From Parasphingorhabdus halotolerans (lineage in GTDB: Bacteria > Pseudomonadota > Alphaproteobacteria > Sphingomonadales > Sphingomonadaceae), in contig NZ_CP051217.1 in NCBI RefSeq assembly GCF_012516475.1, positions 3,100,001 through 3,164,000 of the forward strand: 64,000 bases of DNA, written 5' to 3'. The notes beneath the pieces were generated by a model. The model ran no database searches and was not told where the DNA came from. It saw only the letters and a program-made list of their open reading frames with translations. The position numbers and the translations under genes are program-made. This document shows, in pieces, positions 33,101-41,105 of this stretch (positions within the stretch are counted from its first letter, which is position 1; each line of letters begins with the position of its first letter).

Positions 33101-33896
33101 CAATATCGGCACGGCGAAGGAAAATGAATCGGGTAGTGTCGGCGAGGTGATCGGCTGGACGCGGTGGGCTGACGGCAAGACCGGCGGACGTTTTTATGGC
33201 GAGCAAAACGGCCTGGACTTTGGCCCCAATCAGGGCTTCCACCTTGTGACGGGAACACCGGCAACCAATCTGCCAACCACTGGCACGGTTACTTATGCGC
33301 TTGCCGGTGCGACGGCACCGACAATCCGGGATGGATCGCTGGCACCTGGAAGTTTTTCCGGGAATCTTGCGGTCGCGTTCGGGGCAACGCCGCTGGTCGG
33401 AATGGATTTTGCGATAAACATCGAAGGCAATGCCTATGGTTTTGGAACTCCCGGCGGTGCCGCTGATCCAACCAACGGCGGAAGGCCTGTGGAAACCACC
33501 GGAGATTTTGCACTGACCTTTGGTTCGGGTCAGGAAAAATTCCTGGTGACCGGCAATGGACCGATTTGCGGCGGCAGCGGTGATTGTATCGCCAGCTTCC
33601 GGGGTTTCCTTGCGGGAGAAGGCGCCAGTCATATTGGTGTAAGCTATACTTTCGGTAACGGAACGTTTGATCAGCGGGTTGATGGGGTCGCGGCATTCGG
33701 CAAGCAGGGATCGGGGCCAACTGTCACCAGCACCACTAATTGGTCTGGCTGGACCGCCGGCGGGGTAGGTGACGGAGCCAATTTCAACTTTGATCCGCAA
33801 ACCGGCAATCGGCTCAATAATGGCCTCGGCATTCCAACTACCAGCGACATCCGCGCGATCAGGGAAGCTCTGGGGCCCAATTTCGCTTTCCAATAA
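30144..33896 (+). CDS. Exported FecR-domain protein with three barrel-like repeat modules
   Basis: 1250 residues, unrecognised as a whole. A signal peptide (ALATTLAALLIPGSPLFAAE) is followed by a FecR-type domain (about 50-170; VQLKLDDGTTVSIVGPASYS), a helical middle part (about 210-385), a Thr-Pro linker (about 390-412) and three modules of roughly 260-280 residues. Each module carries W-[ST]-R-[LW] or equivalent, a G-x-F-x-G-x-[FL]-[AS]-[VI]-[NA]-F strand, a cysteine pair (C605/C610, C883/C886, C1142/C1148) and a GF-[LV]-[AS]-G motif. These echo TbpB-like barrels, the usual Slam clients. There is no lipobox, so it would be soluble or barrel-retained. The ribosome site GGGGAGA is 6 bp before the ATG. 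It is in an operon with the Slam-like gene. Confidence 0.75.
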   Translation: MTQTTWKTDVKLAGASALATTLAALLIPGSPLFAAERVFASGDAAAASTDNGAGEQQVGSGIVQLKLDDGTTVSIVGPASYSIDPGGQLKVVTGSFTASAPNGSSPRPILAGNGGQVSLRPGSSANGKIAGDGSFAGFALSGSVRIASNGSSRNFRSGSAFRAGAGSGPSAVVTAGAQPNRTSGGQTPLQQIQQAQTGAALYLANPSQTTPTSLGFGGVPQTQTFVPGTLQASTTPTQFQAVVQAQTGPLDPAVALRFINEIFAAQQTTGGLGSYTGLTPAQIQALLFNLQTNGAPSGISQFQLEQFLRALGAAGFNVTGIAGQGPSFGSLADLLALVAAGGTIPPGDPTVQALVDILFANAFPPGLDVNEIARLFRLAGYTVPPQFGGGTGGTPTPSPTPTPAPTPTPPPVLAASDGVRPDGSRSDINLAFAKITETGQDSPVTLIFDAGEFVGYRLRSGFEIKFDGRDEVEKGGDKGIIGWSRLVGGTKALGAARGPNSGDHFVYGLPMVNAPSGGLLQYDLIGYTSPTIRDDSVAPGVFSGKFSVNFGTAQILAGLEATVTLSDSVYNIMSSGGVLAPSIGVLSDGRFNGTIDIEDGLGIACNVGDCRFVYNGFLAGQSASHAGFAYTIRDDAQNVFKWIDGSAAFSKAENTGTDPDPITKTFRGVKIDSGFVQPTAGNFNSLLDVTRNFLTRGEIQADEGRAFRIDGLANSGSTNKTELTSVRVKSGVGDAFRSIGTAKNADNGALGDVIGWTRWTDGEFANLKGGNRVLAGSESIHYIWGDRTTGTLPTGRAEYALSGGTRPTRVDGMGDPGTFEGELAINFATLKMGWDTIVGMGNDRFNFLSSGGLDNLSVNVNNAGNGIFNFTGDGMVVSELGRCQGCTGSASGFVSGADGKYVGFAYEIGTVDFGAIQGVAGFEFQAPASTPPTGTVRSNQFAAYAAGANVGIDAREIVDVTYAGTSGAPIGYVWKLNDFTTENERPNIGTAKENESGSVGEVIGWTRWADGKTGGRFYGEQNGLDFGPNQGFHLVTGTPATNLPTTGTVTYALAGATAPTIRDGSLAPGSFSGNLAVAFGATPLVGMDFAINIEGNAYGFGTPGGAADPTNGGRPVETTGDFALTFGSGQEKFLVTGNGPICGGSGDCIASFRGFLAGEGASHIGVSYTFGNGTFDQRVDGVAAFGKQGSGPTVTSTTNWSGWTAGGVGDGANFNFDPQTGNRLNNGLGIPTTSDIRAIREALGPNFAFQ

Positions 33897-34090
33897 GACA
33901 GCCTTGCCAGACAGTTTGGTCCGTCCATTGCAACCCCTTGTGTTGGGCGGACCCGAGCGTTTGGCCAAGTCCTGCAAGTGAACATAACAAGCTTTGTAAT
34001 GTCTCTAACAGAAGCTGTAACTGGAGTGCCGCATGCTCTTCCGCCACTTTGATCTGGCAAGATCAAACACAAACAAGGGGTATGGATATC

Positions 34091-34984
34091 ATGAACAGCA
34101 AGAAAATTATCGCAGCGGCAACCGCCGGGATCACAATAGCTTCACTGGCCACCGCGCCGGCACTGGCGGCCAAGGGTAGCGCCGAAGCCGAGGTGATGAA
34201 ATGTGACGCCTCCCACGGTACGATCGCGATCACCGATGGAGACACGCAAGGCTGGACCAAATTTGGCCTGTCATCCCCGCGCGGAATGCTCGGAGCGATC
34301 GTGCAGGAATCAGGCTGCTTCACGTTGCACACTGGCGTGGACGGAAGGCCTGCCAATTACCTGATGTCCGCTGTTGCCGGTTCGCAGGAAGAAATTGACC
34401 AGACCATGAACATGGCAAAAGGTGCTTTGACGGAAGGACTGGTCCGTTCCGGTGCTGCAGGCTCCGTGCTTAGCAGCGTTCCGATGGGCGGCGCGCTTAT
34501 CGGCATGTTTGGCGGCCTTGGTGGCAAAAAGAAAACCATTACTGCAGGCTTACGACTGATGAATCCGTCGAACGGACAAACGCTGATTTCCGGCAGTGGC
34601 CAAAGCCAGAAATCGACCATCAAGGTGTTGAGCGGTGCCGGATGGGTTGCTGCAAGTCAGGGTCAATTTGGACAATATAGCTCGTCTAAAGACGGCAAAA
34701 TGGTTGCCAGCGCTTTCATCGAAGCTTTCAATAGCCTGGCATCACAGGCTGGCGCGTTGGGTGCTGTCCAGCAGGTTGCAACGCCCGCCGCTGCTCCAAT
34801 CTCGAGCTACAAGGTAGCGGTAGCGACCAAGATGATGGACGGCCCGGCAGAAACAAGCGCTGAGGTTCGTGATTTGCGGGCCGATACAACATTGATCCCG
34901 ACGGGCAGCAAAGAAGGCCTTTTTGTGGAAGTGACCGACAATTACGGCACCAAGGGATGGGTTTCAGTCGAAGACCTGCGCTAA
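34091..34984 (+). CDS. Exported CsgG/LpoB-like protein with C-terminal SH3 domain
   Basis: 297 residues from MNSKKI, ten bases after GGGG; an ATG at 34082 is a near alternative. The signal peptide ends ATAPALAAKG. The middle (AEVMKCDASHGTIAI, ITAGLRLMNPSNGQTL, GKMVASAFIEAFNSL) resembles CsgG/LpoB-type domains, which bind periplasmic or envelope partners. A Gly/Met-rich hydrophobic segment lies at about 115-145. The last 60 residues form a bacterial SH3 domain (DGPAETSAEVRDL, VTDNYGTKGWVSVEDL) of the kind that binds cell wall or peptides. It lies 195 bp after the repeat protein. The domain call for the middle part is tentative. Confidence 0.65.
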   Translation: MNSKKIIAAATAGITIASLATAPALAAKGSAEAEVMKCDASHGTIAITDGDTQGWTKFGLSSPRGMLGAIVQESGCFTLHTGVDGRPANYLMSAVAGSQEEIDQTMNMAKGALTEGLVRSGAAGSVLSSVPMGGALIGMFGGLGGKKKTITAGLRLMNPSNGQTLISGSGQSQKSTIKVLSGAGWVAASQGQFGQYSSSKDGKMVASAFIEAFNSLASQAGALGAVQQVATPAAAPISSYKVAVATKMMDGPAETSAEVRDLRADTTLIPTGSKEGLFVEVTDNYGTKGWVSVEDLR

Positions 34985-35012
34985 TTGCGACCCGAGCGCA
35001 GCGACATCGCTG

Positions 35013-35056
35013 ATCAGGAAGGGCGTCCTCCTCCCCGGAGGGCGTCCTTCCACTGA
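35013..35056. terminator. Large stem-loop between convergent genes, probable bidirectional terminator
   Basis: Arms ATCAGGAAGG (35013-35022) and CCTTCCACTGAT, with an inner CCTCC/GGAGG stem and a symmetrical GCGT internal loop. It sits between the SH3-protein stop (34984) and the CHAT-gene stop (35076). T-runs are weak on both sides. Confidence 0.6.
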
Positions 35057-35075
35057 TTGTTTATAATTGGAACGT

Positions 35076-37985
35076 CTAATCACCAATCAGGATAAACGGT
35101 GCCCAAACCGCTGGGTGGGCCGCGCCGGAGACGGCGGGGTCAGCCATTAATTTCAATTGCGCCTGCCGCAATGCCTCAGCTCGGGTCATACCGTTTTTGG
35201 CATTTTTGACTGTCTCTACCGAGAGAATCGCTGCTGCATCGTCGCGAACCGGCCAGTGGGAGAGCAACAGCGACCGGGTTCCGGCTAACCGGAACGCTTT
35301 CGCAAGCCCGGAATATGTTGGTGCACTGGCATCGAGGCCTCCGCTACTATTGCAAGCCGAAAGGATGACCCAGTCAACCGGAATCGATAGCCGCGAAATT
35401 TCGCTGGCGGTTAGCAAACCGTCATCAAGGGTGCTGGCTGTGGCGGGAGGCGTCAGCACTAGCGCTGGTTCCGACAGCCCGTCGATTTCGCCGCTGGTCA
35501 ATCCGTGAGTGGCAAATGCAACCACCGAGAAGCTGGAAAAGTCGAACGATTTGGCCGATGTTTCGGTCAGGTCAGAGCCGGTAATAAGGATGGAGTTATC
35601 ATTGCCGAAAACCGCACTCAGCCGGTTCAGCTCTTCCTTGCTTGAAGGCAGGCTGGGCAAATTTGCGATCGATTCAATATTCACTTCCCCGCCCCGGAAC
35701 AGGCTCGCGATCTGCAGACTGCCCTGATACTTTTGGGAAAGCGCAGGGTTCCCGAAACCCGCAAAGCGCACCGATGGCAGATCTGATTTTTCGGTTGGCT
35801 GACTTATAAAACCGGAAAATATGGCGATCGACTTGTCCCGGACAAGCCATGGTGTCTCATTGCCTTGCCCGCCGCTGGTTACCAGCAGCGCCGGAGAGAT
35901 GGACGCCAGCAGGCCGCTGGCCGGGAACAGCAATTCTTTTTTGTTCGCCAGTCTTTGATAGAGCGTCTCCGGCAGAACGCGCTTGAACAACTGGTGGGCC
36001 GCATCGCGATCAAAACTGGCTGTGCCGTCTGACAAGCCTGCCCGCGCATCGTCAATGCTCATCCGGATCCGCTTTATCAGCGCGGCGGTTTCCCGGGGTG
36101 AACCTTTTGCACTGCCCCAGGTGACGGCATCCCTCGAAACCGCAATGGTCAATATCTCGTTCGATAATTCCAACGGAAAAATGACGACCTGCTGATCGGT
36201 CAGCTGCGCTTGCAATTCTGCCAATGGCAGCGGTGATGGGCGGCTGAGCGACACATAGTCGGGAAACCGCCCAGAGATTTCATCGTCGATTTCATCGATT
36301 TCGTTCTGAAGATCGGTCAACGCAGCGGTGAGGTGGTTGGCCTCACCGTCATTCTTGGTGACCGCAGCAATGATTTTGGCTCTGAGCGCATTGGCATCCT
36401 GCCGTTTGGTTTTCAGCTTGACCAGCAGCGCGGACACCTCATCATTCTGGGCGGCTGCACGGACCGCCATATCAGCATTTGCCTGCGCCAGTTCTGAAAT
36501 CAACGCGAGCTGTGCGGCCCGAACCGCATCCTCCTTGGCACCGGATTCAACGGCTATTTTGGCAAACAGGCCAAAGCCGACTTTCATCACTTCTGAAAGT
36601 GATACCATCTCCGGGCGTGCTGCGGTGAGATTGAACATCTGCTTTTCGAGCCGCGCGGACGCGCTTTTGGCCCATTGCAAAGCTTCCGCCTTTTGTCCTG
36701 CTGATGACAGCATCGCGGCATAACGCAATTCGTCTTTCAACCGGTCCTGATGGCTGTCGGGCAGTGATTTGATCAAACTGGCGATTGGCGCCTGCGCTGC
36801 AGCGACTGCGGCGGCGGGATCGCCATATTGATAAATATGCCAGGCACGGGCTATTTCGGCACGGGCGATAGACTGCTCGCCCGGTTCCAGGGTTTTTTTG
36901 AATTCTTCGATCGCGCGATCATATACCGGTAGGCTGTCTTTTGAATGACCGGTTCGATCCATCAATGTCGCCAGAAAGACCCGGGACTGACCTTTCTCCC
37001 GAAAATCGGCGACCCCAGTCATAATATCGGCGATATTTACGACTTCGCGCTGCAACGTATAGGCTTCATCAAACTTTCCCTGCAACGTGAGCGCTGCGGT
37101 AAGCATCGACAGGGGTTCATAAACCGAAGCGCTGTTGCGCCCGTGCAATCCCGTTTCGATTTCCATCTGACGGCGGAAAATACGTTCCGCATCTGCATAT
37201 CGACCATTGCGGTACAAGACGGCTCCCGAAGCGTTCAAGGCATAGCCGACCAGCGCGTGATCCGGTGGCAACGCCTGCAGCGCCGCGACAGCAGCTTCAT
37301 CGAGTACATCACCGGCGCGGGGATCATCCATGTAATGCATGTGCACGCCGCAGTTGATCGAATTTATATGCCGCAGCCGATCCGTTGCAGGCAAGGTCCG
37401 GCGGCCCAGTTCGGCTGCGCGACACATGATTGCCATCGCCTCCGCCCGATCTCCAAGTTTAAAACCCGAATAGGCGAGGGCATTGAGCGCCAGAGCCATT
37501 TTCCCGCTTTCCTCGCCAAAAACGCGGGCTACTCTGGCAATTGCCTTGTTCGCATAAAGTTTGGCGCGCTCTGCATCCTTCAGATCGGTTGAAATCAACG
37601 AGGCGTAACTCTCCAGATCGTAGATATAGGCTGCGTCTTCCAACCCGTTTGCATTGACGACCGCATAGGCTGACTCGATATTCTGCCATCCCTTGTCCAA
37701 TTCCTGGGTATAGAAATAGGCGACCGCCAGATTTTTGTATGATTGCGCGAGAATTGTCGGTGCAACTGAAGAGTCAGCCTCAACTTTTCGGGTAAAATCC
37801 AGCCAGACATCCCGCTCGATTTTGGGCTTGTCGAAACGGTCCCGCAGCAGCAGAAGCCGGAATTCTTCTTCTATGGAATTTGCTGATGCACTGGAATTCG
37901 GCACATTGGCATCGACATTCAATGCCAAAGCGGGACCGGATAGCAACGTCGCGATGAAAGCAACTGGCAACGCACAAACACGCAT
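35076..37985 (-). CDS. Exported TPR-CHAT domain protein (caspase-like peptidase)
   Basis: 969 residues. An N-terminal signal peptide (VAFIATLLSGPALAL) predicts periplasmic export, then a long TPR array (about 40-450; ALNALAYSGFKLGDRAEAM, AEIARAWHIYQYGDP), a coiled-coil stretch (about 500-570) and a C-terminal CHAT domain (about 680-969). The catalytic dyad is intact: His827 in FATHGLTSG and Cys878 in LSACNSSGG, 51 residues apart as usual. CHAT proteins include separase-like and caspase-like proteases; most studied bacterial examples are cytosolic, so an exported one is notable. It is convergent with the SH3 protein and divergent from the two-component genes. Substrate unknown; the neighbouring surface proteins are the obvious suspects. 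Confidence 0.85.
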   Translation of the reverse strand: MRVCALPVAFIATLLSGPALALNVDANVPNSSASANSIEEEFRLLLLRDRFDKPKIERDVWLDFTRKVEADSSVAPTILAQSYKNLAVAYFYTQELDKGWQNIESAYAVVNANGLEDAAYIYDLESYASLISTDLKDAERAKLYANKAIARVARVFGEESGKMALALNALAYSGFKLGDRAEAMAIMCRAAELGRRTLPATDRLRHINSINCGVHMHYMDDPRAGDVLDEAAVAALQALPPDHALVGYALNASGAVLYRNGRYADAERIFRRQMEIETGLHGRNSASVYEPLSMLTAALTLQGKFDEAYTLQREVVNIADIMTGVADFREKGQSRVFLATLMDRTGHSKDSLPVYDRAIEEFKKTLEPGEQSIARAEIARAWHIYQYGDPAAAVAAAQAPIASLIKSLPDSHQDRLKDELRYAAMLSSAGQKAEALQWAKSASARLEKQMFNLTAARPEMVSLSEVMKVGFGLFAKIAVESGAKEDAVRAAQLALISELAQANADMAVRAAAQNDEVSALLVKLKTKRQDANALRAKIIAAVTKNDGEANHLTAALTDLQNEIDEIDDEISGRFPDYVSLSRPSPLPLAELQAQLTDQQVVIFPLELSNEILTIAVSRDAVTWGSAKGSPRETAALIKRIRMSIDDARAGLSDGTASFDRDAAHQLFKRVLPETLYQRLANKKELLFPASGLLASISPALLVTSGGQGNETPWLVRDKSIAIFSGFISQPTEKSDLPSVRFAGFGNPALSQKYQGSLQIASLFRGGEVNIESIANLPSLPSSKEELNRLSAVFGNDNSILITGSDLTETSAKSFDFSSFSVVAFATHGLTSGEIDGLSEPALVLTPPATASTLDDGLLTASEISRLSIPVDWVILSACNSSGGLDASAPTYSGLAKAFRLAGTRSLLLSHWPVRDDAAAILSVETVKNAKNGMTRAEALRQAQLKLMADPAVSGAAHPAVWAPFILIGD

Positions 37986-38172
37986 TACAAAAACCCCTTT
38001 AAAAACTATTCCCTGGCGCGGCCCGCAAACGATGATAATCCTGCGTCACGAATATGCAAGGCATCTCAATCATGTGCGCGGAACCTAACAGCATTTGTAA
38101 CTGTATTTTCGCGGTCGACAATGGCTATACACTTTACCAATCGTCGCCAATAACAGCGGATAAAGTCCCGAA

Positions 38173-38856
38173 ATGACCAACTTGCGCATTTTGCACGTAG
38201 AAGACGACCCGCAAGCGGCGAAAATGGTCGCCGACACCTTGTCGCGGGTGGGTGACCATGTGGCCAATGCGGCAAATGGCAAAGACGGTCTGCGCCTGGC
38301 ATCCGAAGAGCCGTTTGATCTGGTCATACTGGACCGGATGCTGCCGGATATGACCGGTATTGATATCGTCAGCAAATTGCGTGCAGTCGGCATATCTATT
38401 CCGGTTTTGATGCTTTCGGCGCTCGGCCGGACCGAGAACCGGATCGAGGGACTGGATGCCGGAGTTGATGATTATCTCGCAAAGCCGTTTGAGCAGGAGG
38501 AGCTGATTGCCCGTGTCCGGGCGTTGCATCGGCGAGCGACCGGTCGGTCGCACAGCGCCGTAATCATATTCGGCGATATGGAATGTCATATCAAAGCACG
38601 CACAGCGCATCGCCAGGGCAGACATATTGCGCTGAGTCCGAAAGAGTTTGAACTGTTCAGATATTTTATGCAGAATTCCGGAGAAGTCGTGACCCGTGAA
38701 ATGCTTTTGCGCGACGTCTGGAACCTGAACTTTGATCCGCAGACAAACGTCATAGACGTTAATGTGGGAAGGCTTCGGCGGAAGCTGGAAGAAGGTTTTG
38801 ACAGCCCGGTTCTTGAAACAATCTGGGGCGCGGGATACCGCCTGCTGGCCGCCTGA
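38173..38856 (+). CDS. OmpR/PhoB-family response regulator
   Basis: Transcription factor of a two-component system. 227 residues: receiver domain with acidic pocket HVEDDPQ, phospho-acceptor Asp54 in LVILDRMLPDM, Ser/Thr in LMLSALG and Lys in YLAKPFEQEE. A winged-helix DNA-binding domain follows (ALSPKEFELFRYFM, VIDVNVGRLRRKLE, ETIWGAGYRLL). It is followed 2 bp later by its kinase and is divergent from the CHAT gene across 187 bp, so it may control that gene and its own operon. Confidence 0.95.
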   Translation: MTNLRILHVEDDPQAAKMVADTLSRVGDHVANAANGKDGLRLASEEPFDLVILDRMLPDMTGIDIVSKLRAVGISIPVLMLSALGRTENRIEGLDAGVDDYLAKPFEQEELIARVRALHRRATGRSHSAVIIFGDMECHIKARTAHRQGRHIALSPKEFELFRYFMQNSGEVVTREMLLRDVWNLNFDPQTNVIDVNVGRLRRKLEEGFDSPVLETIWGAGYRLLAA

Positions 38857-38858
38857 TC

Positions 38859-40208
38859 ATGCGTTTCATCGGCAATATGTTTTCGTCGCTATTTGGCCGT
38901 CTGAGCCTGTGGGTGGCGGTTGTCACCATCGTCTCGGTCATTGCCCTTTACGCCATGACCTACTGGATCGTGCGCACCGAGACCGAGCAGCAGATTGCCC
39001 GTGCGGTCGATACGGATATCGCCGGACTGGCGGACATATATATTTCGGGCGGCGCTGCTGAATTAAGCAAAAGGCTCAAAGACCGGCTCGAACTCTTGCC
39101 GCCAGGTGGAGAACGCTATTATCTGCTCGCTTCTGCCAGCGGAAAAACAATTGCGGGCAATATTCCGCGCTGGCCGGAGCTGTCTTCGGAAAATTCGGAG
39201 GCAGCGGTGATTGTCCTGTCAGACAACAGGGCAATATTTGCCCGTGCGACCCAGCTCGATCCTGACCTCAAGCTGGTGGTCGGGCAGAATTTGAGCGGTA
39301 TGACGGTGCTGCTCAACCGGATTGGCGCTGCCTTTGCGACTGCCGGGGCTGTGCTGGTGCTGGTCATTATTATGATCGGCCATGGCGCCACGCTTCGGCT
39401 CAATCGCCGTGTTGGCGCAATTAATACCGCTTTTCGCGACATCAGCAGCGGCGAGCTTACCCGGCAGGTGCCCGTGGACGACCGCGGTGACGAGCTGGAC
39501 GAACTCTCGCGCCATACCAATAACATGACCGAGCGCCTGTCCGCACTAATCGGAGCCCATCGAGATATCTCAGATAATACCGCTCACGAATTGCGCACCC
39601 CGCTGACACATCTCGACACCCGTCTGGTGCAAGCGCTGGGCGAAGTTAAAGAACCCCGGCAGGTGGAAACATTGAATCGGGCACGGCAGGATATTCGCGA
39701 TATTATCGCGATGCTCGACTCACTTCTAGATATCGCTTCCAGTCAGGCAAAAAAGGGTGATCTGTCAGGCCTTTCGGAGATTGATCTGTCGGTAATAACG
39801 ATGTCCATGGCGGACCTGTTTGCCGAAAGCGCAGACGAACTGGGGATCGAGTTCCAAAGCGATATTGCAGCAGGGGTGAAATTGCTGGCCGATCCATCGC
39901 ATATCCAGCGGATCCTTTCGAATCTGCTTGATAATGCGTTTAAATATGTCCCGCGTGGCGGAACGGTTCGCCTTTCCCTCCGGCCTGGCCCGGTGATAGT
40001 CGTGCAAGATGATGGACCCGGAGTGGCCACCGCGTTGCATGAGAAAATTTTCGAGCGGTTTGCCAGAGTGGACGGCAGCGATACTCCCGGTCACGGCCTT
40101 GGGCTGGCACTTTCGCAGGCCTTGGCGGAACGCAATGGCCTGAGCATTGTCTGCCGCAACGCTTCGCCCGGCGCTCTTTTCGAAGTCAAACCGGCAGGAG
40201 CAAGCTGA
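38859..40208 (+). CDS. Membrane sensor histidine kinase
   Basis: 449 residues. Membrane helix 1 (about 14-36), a periplasmic sensor of about 100 residues, helix 2 (about 150-175, FATAGAVLVLVIIMIGHG) and a HAMP linker (RRVGAINTAFRDISSGELTR). The phospho-acceptor is His243 in TAHELRTPLTHLD. The ATP-binding domain shows the N box LSNLLDNAFKY, DDGPGV and GHGLGLALSQAL. Pairs with the preceding response regulator. The periplasmic domain would let it sense envelope events, consistent with the exported proteins next door. Confidence 0.95.
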   Translation: MRFIGNMFSSLFGRLSLWVAVVTIVSVIALYAMTYWIVRTETEQQIARAVDTDIAGLADIYISGGAAELSKRLKDRLELLPPGGERYYLLASASGKTIAGNIPRWPELSSENSEAAVIVLSDNRAIFARATQLDPDLKLVVGQNLSGMTVLLNRIGAAFATAGAVLVLVIIMIGHGATLRLNRRVGAINTAFRDISSGELTRQVPVDDRGDELDELSRHTNNMTERLSALIGAHRDISDNTAHELRTPLTHLDTRLVQALGEVKEPRQVETLNRARQDIRDIIAMLDSLLDIASSQAKKGDLSGLSEIDLSVITMSMADLFAESADELGIEFQSDIAAGVKLLADPSHIQRILSNLLDNAFKYVPRGGTVRLSLRPGPVIVVQDDGPGVATALHEKIFERFARVDGSDTPGHGLGLALSQALAERNGLSIVCRNASPGALFEVKPAGAS

Positions 40209-40209
40209 T

Positions 40210-40839
40210 ATGACGATCCGTCCAGCAACCACATTGATAATGGCAGTTGGCTGTTTACTGTCCACAAGCTGCGCGACCATAGCGCCTCTCGCGGAAATCG
40301 AGACAGACAGCCCGACCGATGAAGGCGTTTCGGCCGCTGTTGACAGCGCGGTTATGCGAACAGCGAACGCCATCGCGTTGGGTGAAGCGGGCGCGCGTTC
40401 AAAAGACGTGGCGACGCTTGTGCAGGCGGCGAGCATGCTGGATGCACTGGGCGCCAAACCTACCGGAAAATCAGAGGAAGACATTGCCCGGAAGTGGATT
40501 GATCTGGCAGCCAGTCAGGATCCCGAGGCAAAGTTGCCAGTATATCGAGGCCGGGCGCTCGGTCCGGCCTATCGCAAAGGCACGGTAACCGCGGGATCTG
40601 ATGTGACTATGGAGCAGATTTTTCTGGCCGGCAAAAAGGCATCGGTTGCGCTTGTGCCAGTGTCCAAGAATATCGTGTCGATCAGTATCGAAAACGGCGA
40701 CGGCAAACGCCTTTGTCACCGGACTGTTTCGACAAAGCCCGACAGCTGTGAATGGCTGCCCCTCTTTACCGACCGGTTTCTTATCCGGGTCAAAACCAAA
40801 GCCCGGGAACCGGTACGCTATTATCTGGTATCAAATTGA
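40210..40839 (+). CDS. Predicted lipoprotein of unknown function in the two-component operon
   Basis: 209 residues, starting one base after the kinase stop, so co-transcribed. The signal peptide ends LLSTSC (Cys near 21). A helical segment follows (about 40-105; LVQAASMLDALGAKPTG), then a basic, beta-rich C-terminal half with a possible Cys-Cys pair (LCHRTVSTKPDSCEW). No family recognised. An envelope partner of the kinase is a reasonable guess from position only. Confidence 0.6.
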   Translation: MTIRPATTLIMAVGCLLSTSCATIAPLAEIETDSPTDEGVSAAVDSAVMRTANAIALGEAGARSKDVATLVQAASMLDALGAKPTGKSEEDIARKWIDLAASQDPEAKLPVYRGRALGPAYRKGTVTAGSDVTMEQIFLAGKKASVALVPVSKNIVSISIENGDGKRLCHRTVSTKPDSCEWLPLFTDRFLIRVKTKAREPVRYYLVSN

Positions 40840-41022
40840 GGTCAGGGTTTGATAGTCTGGTTCATCTGCTCTAACCTGGAAAGCAGACCTTCCAAAAATC
40901 ACCCAATCTTTGCCATACAAGTAAATCACTTTGGATTGGTCCAGAATCGTTTTGTGCTCCTTTCATCGACGCCCAAATCGCAAAGCAGTGACCTCATGAA
41001 TTAACAGTCGCGATATTTTCCA

Positions 41023-41044
41023 GAAACTCGATAGAAACTCGATA
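41023..41044 (+). repeat. Two tandem copies of an 11-bp unit
   Basis: GAAACTCGATA repeated directly at 41023-41033 and 41034-41044. It lies in the 266-bp gap (40840-41105) between convergent genes, which otherwise holds no gene that I can see. Confidence 0.7.
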
Positions 41045-41105
41045 AACGCGCTTGGCCGTTAACGCGCATGTATTCTGCGATAGCCTGATAACAGAACCGC
41101 AAGCG

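Noticed and set aside
40210-40839. Start at 40147 for the lipoprotein
   Set aside because: It would overlap the kinase by 62 bp and bury the lipoprotein signal peptide.
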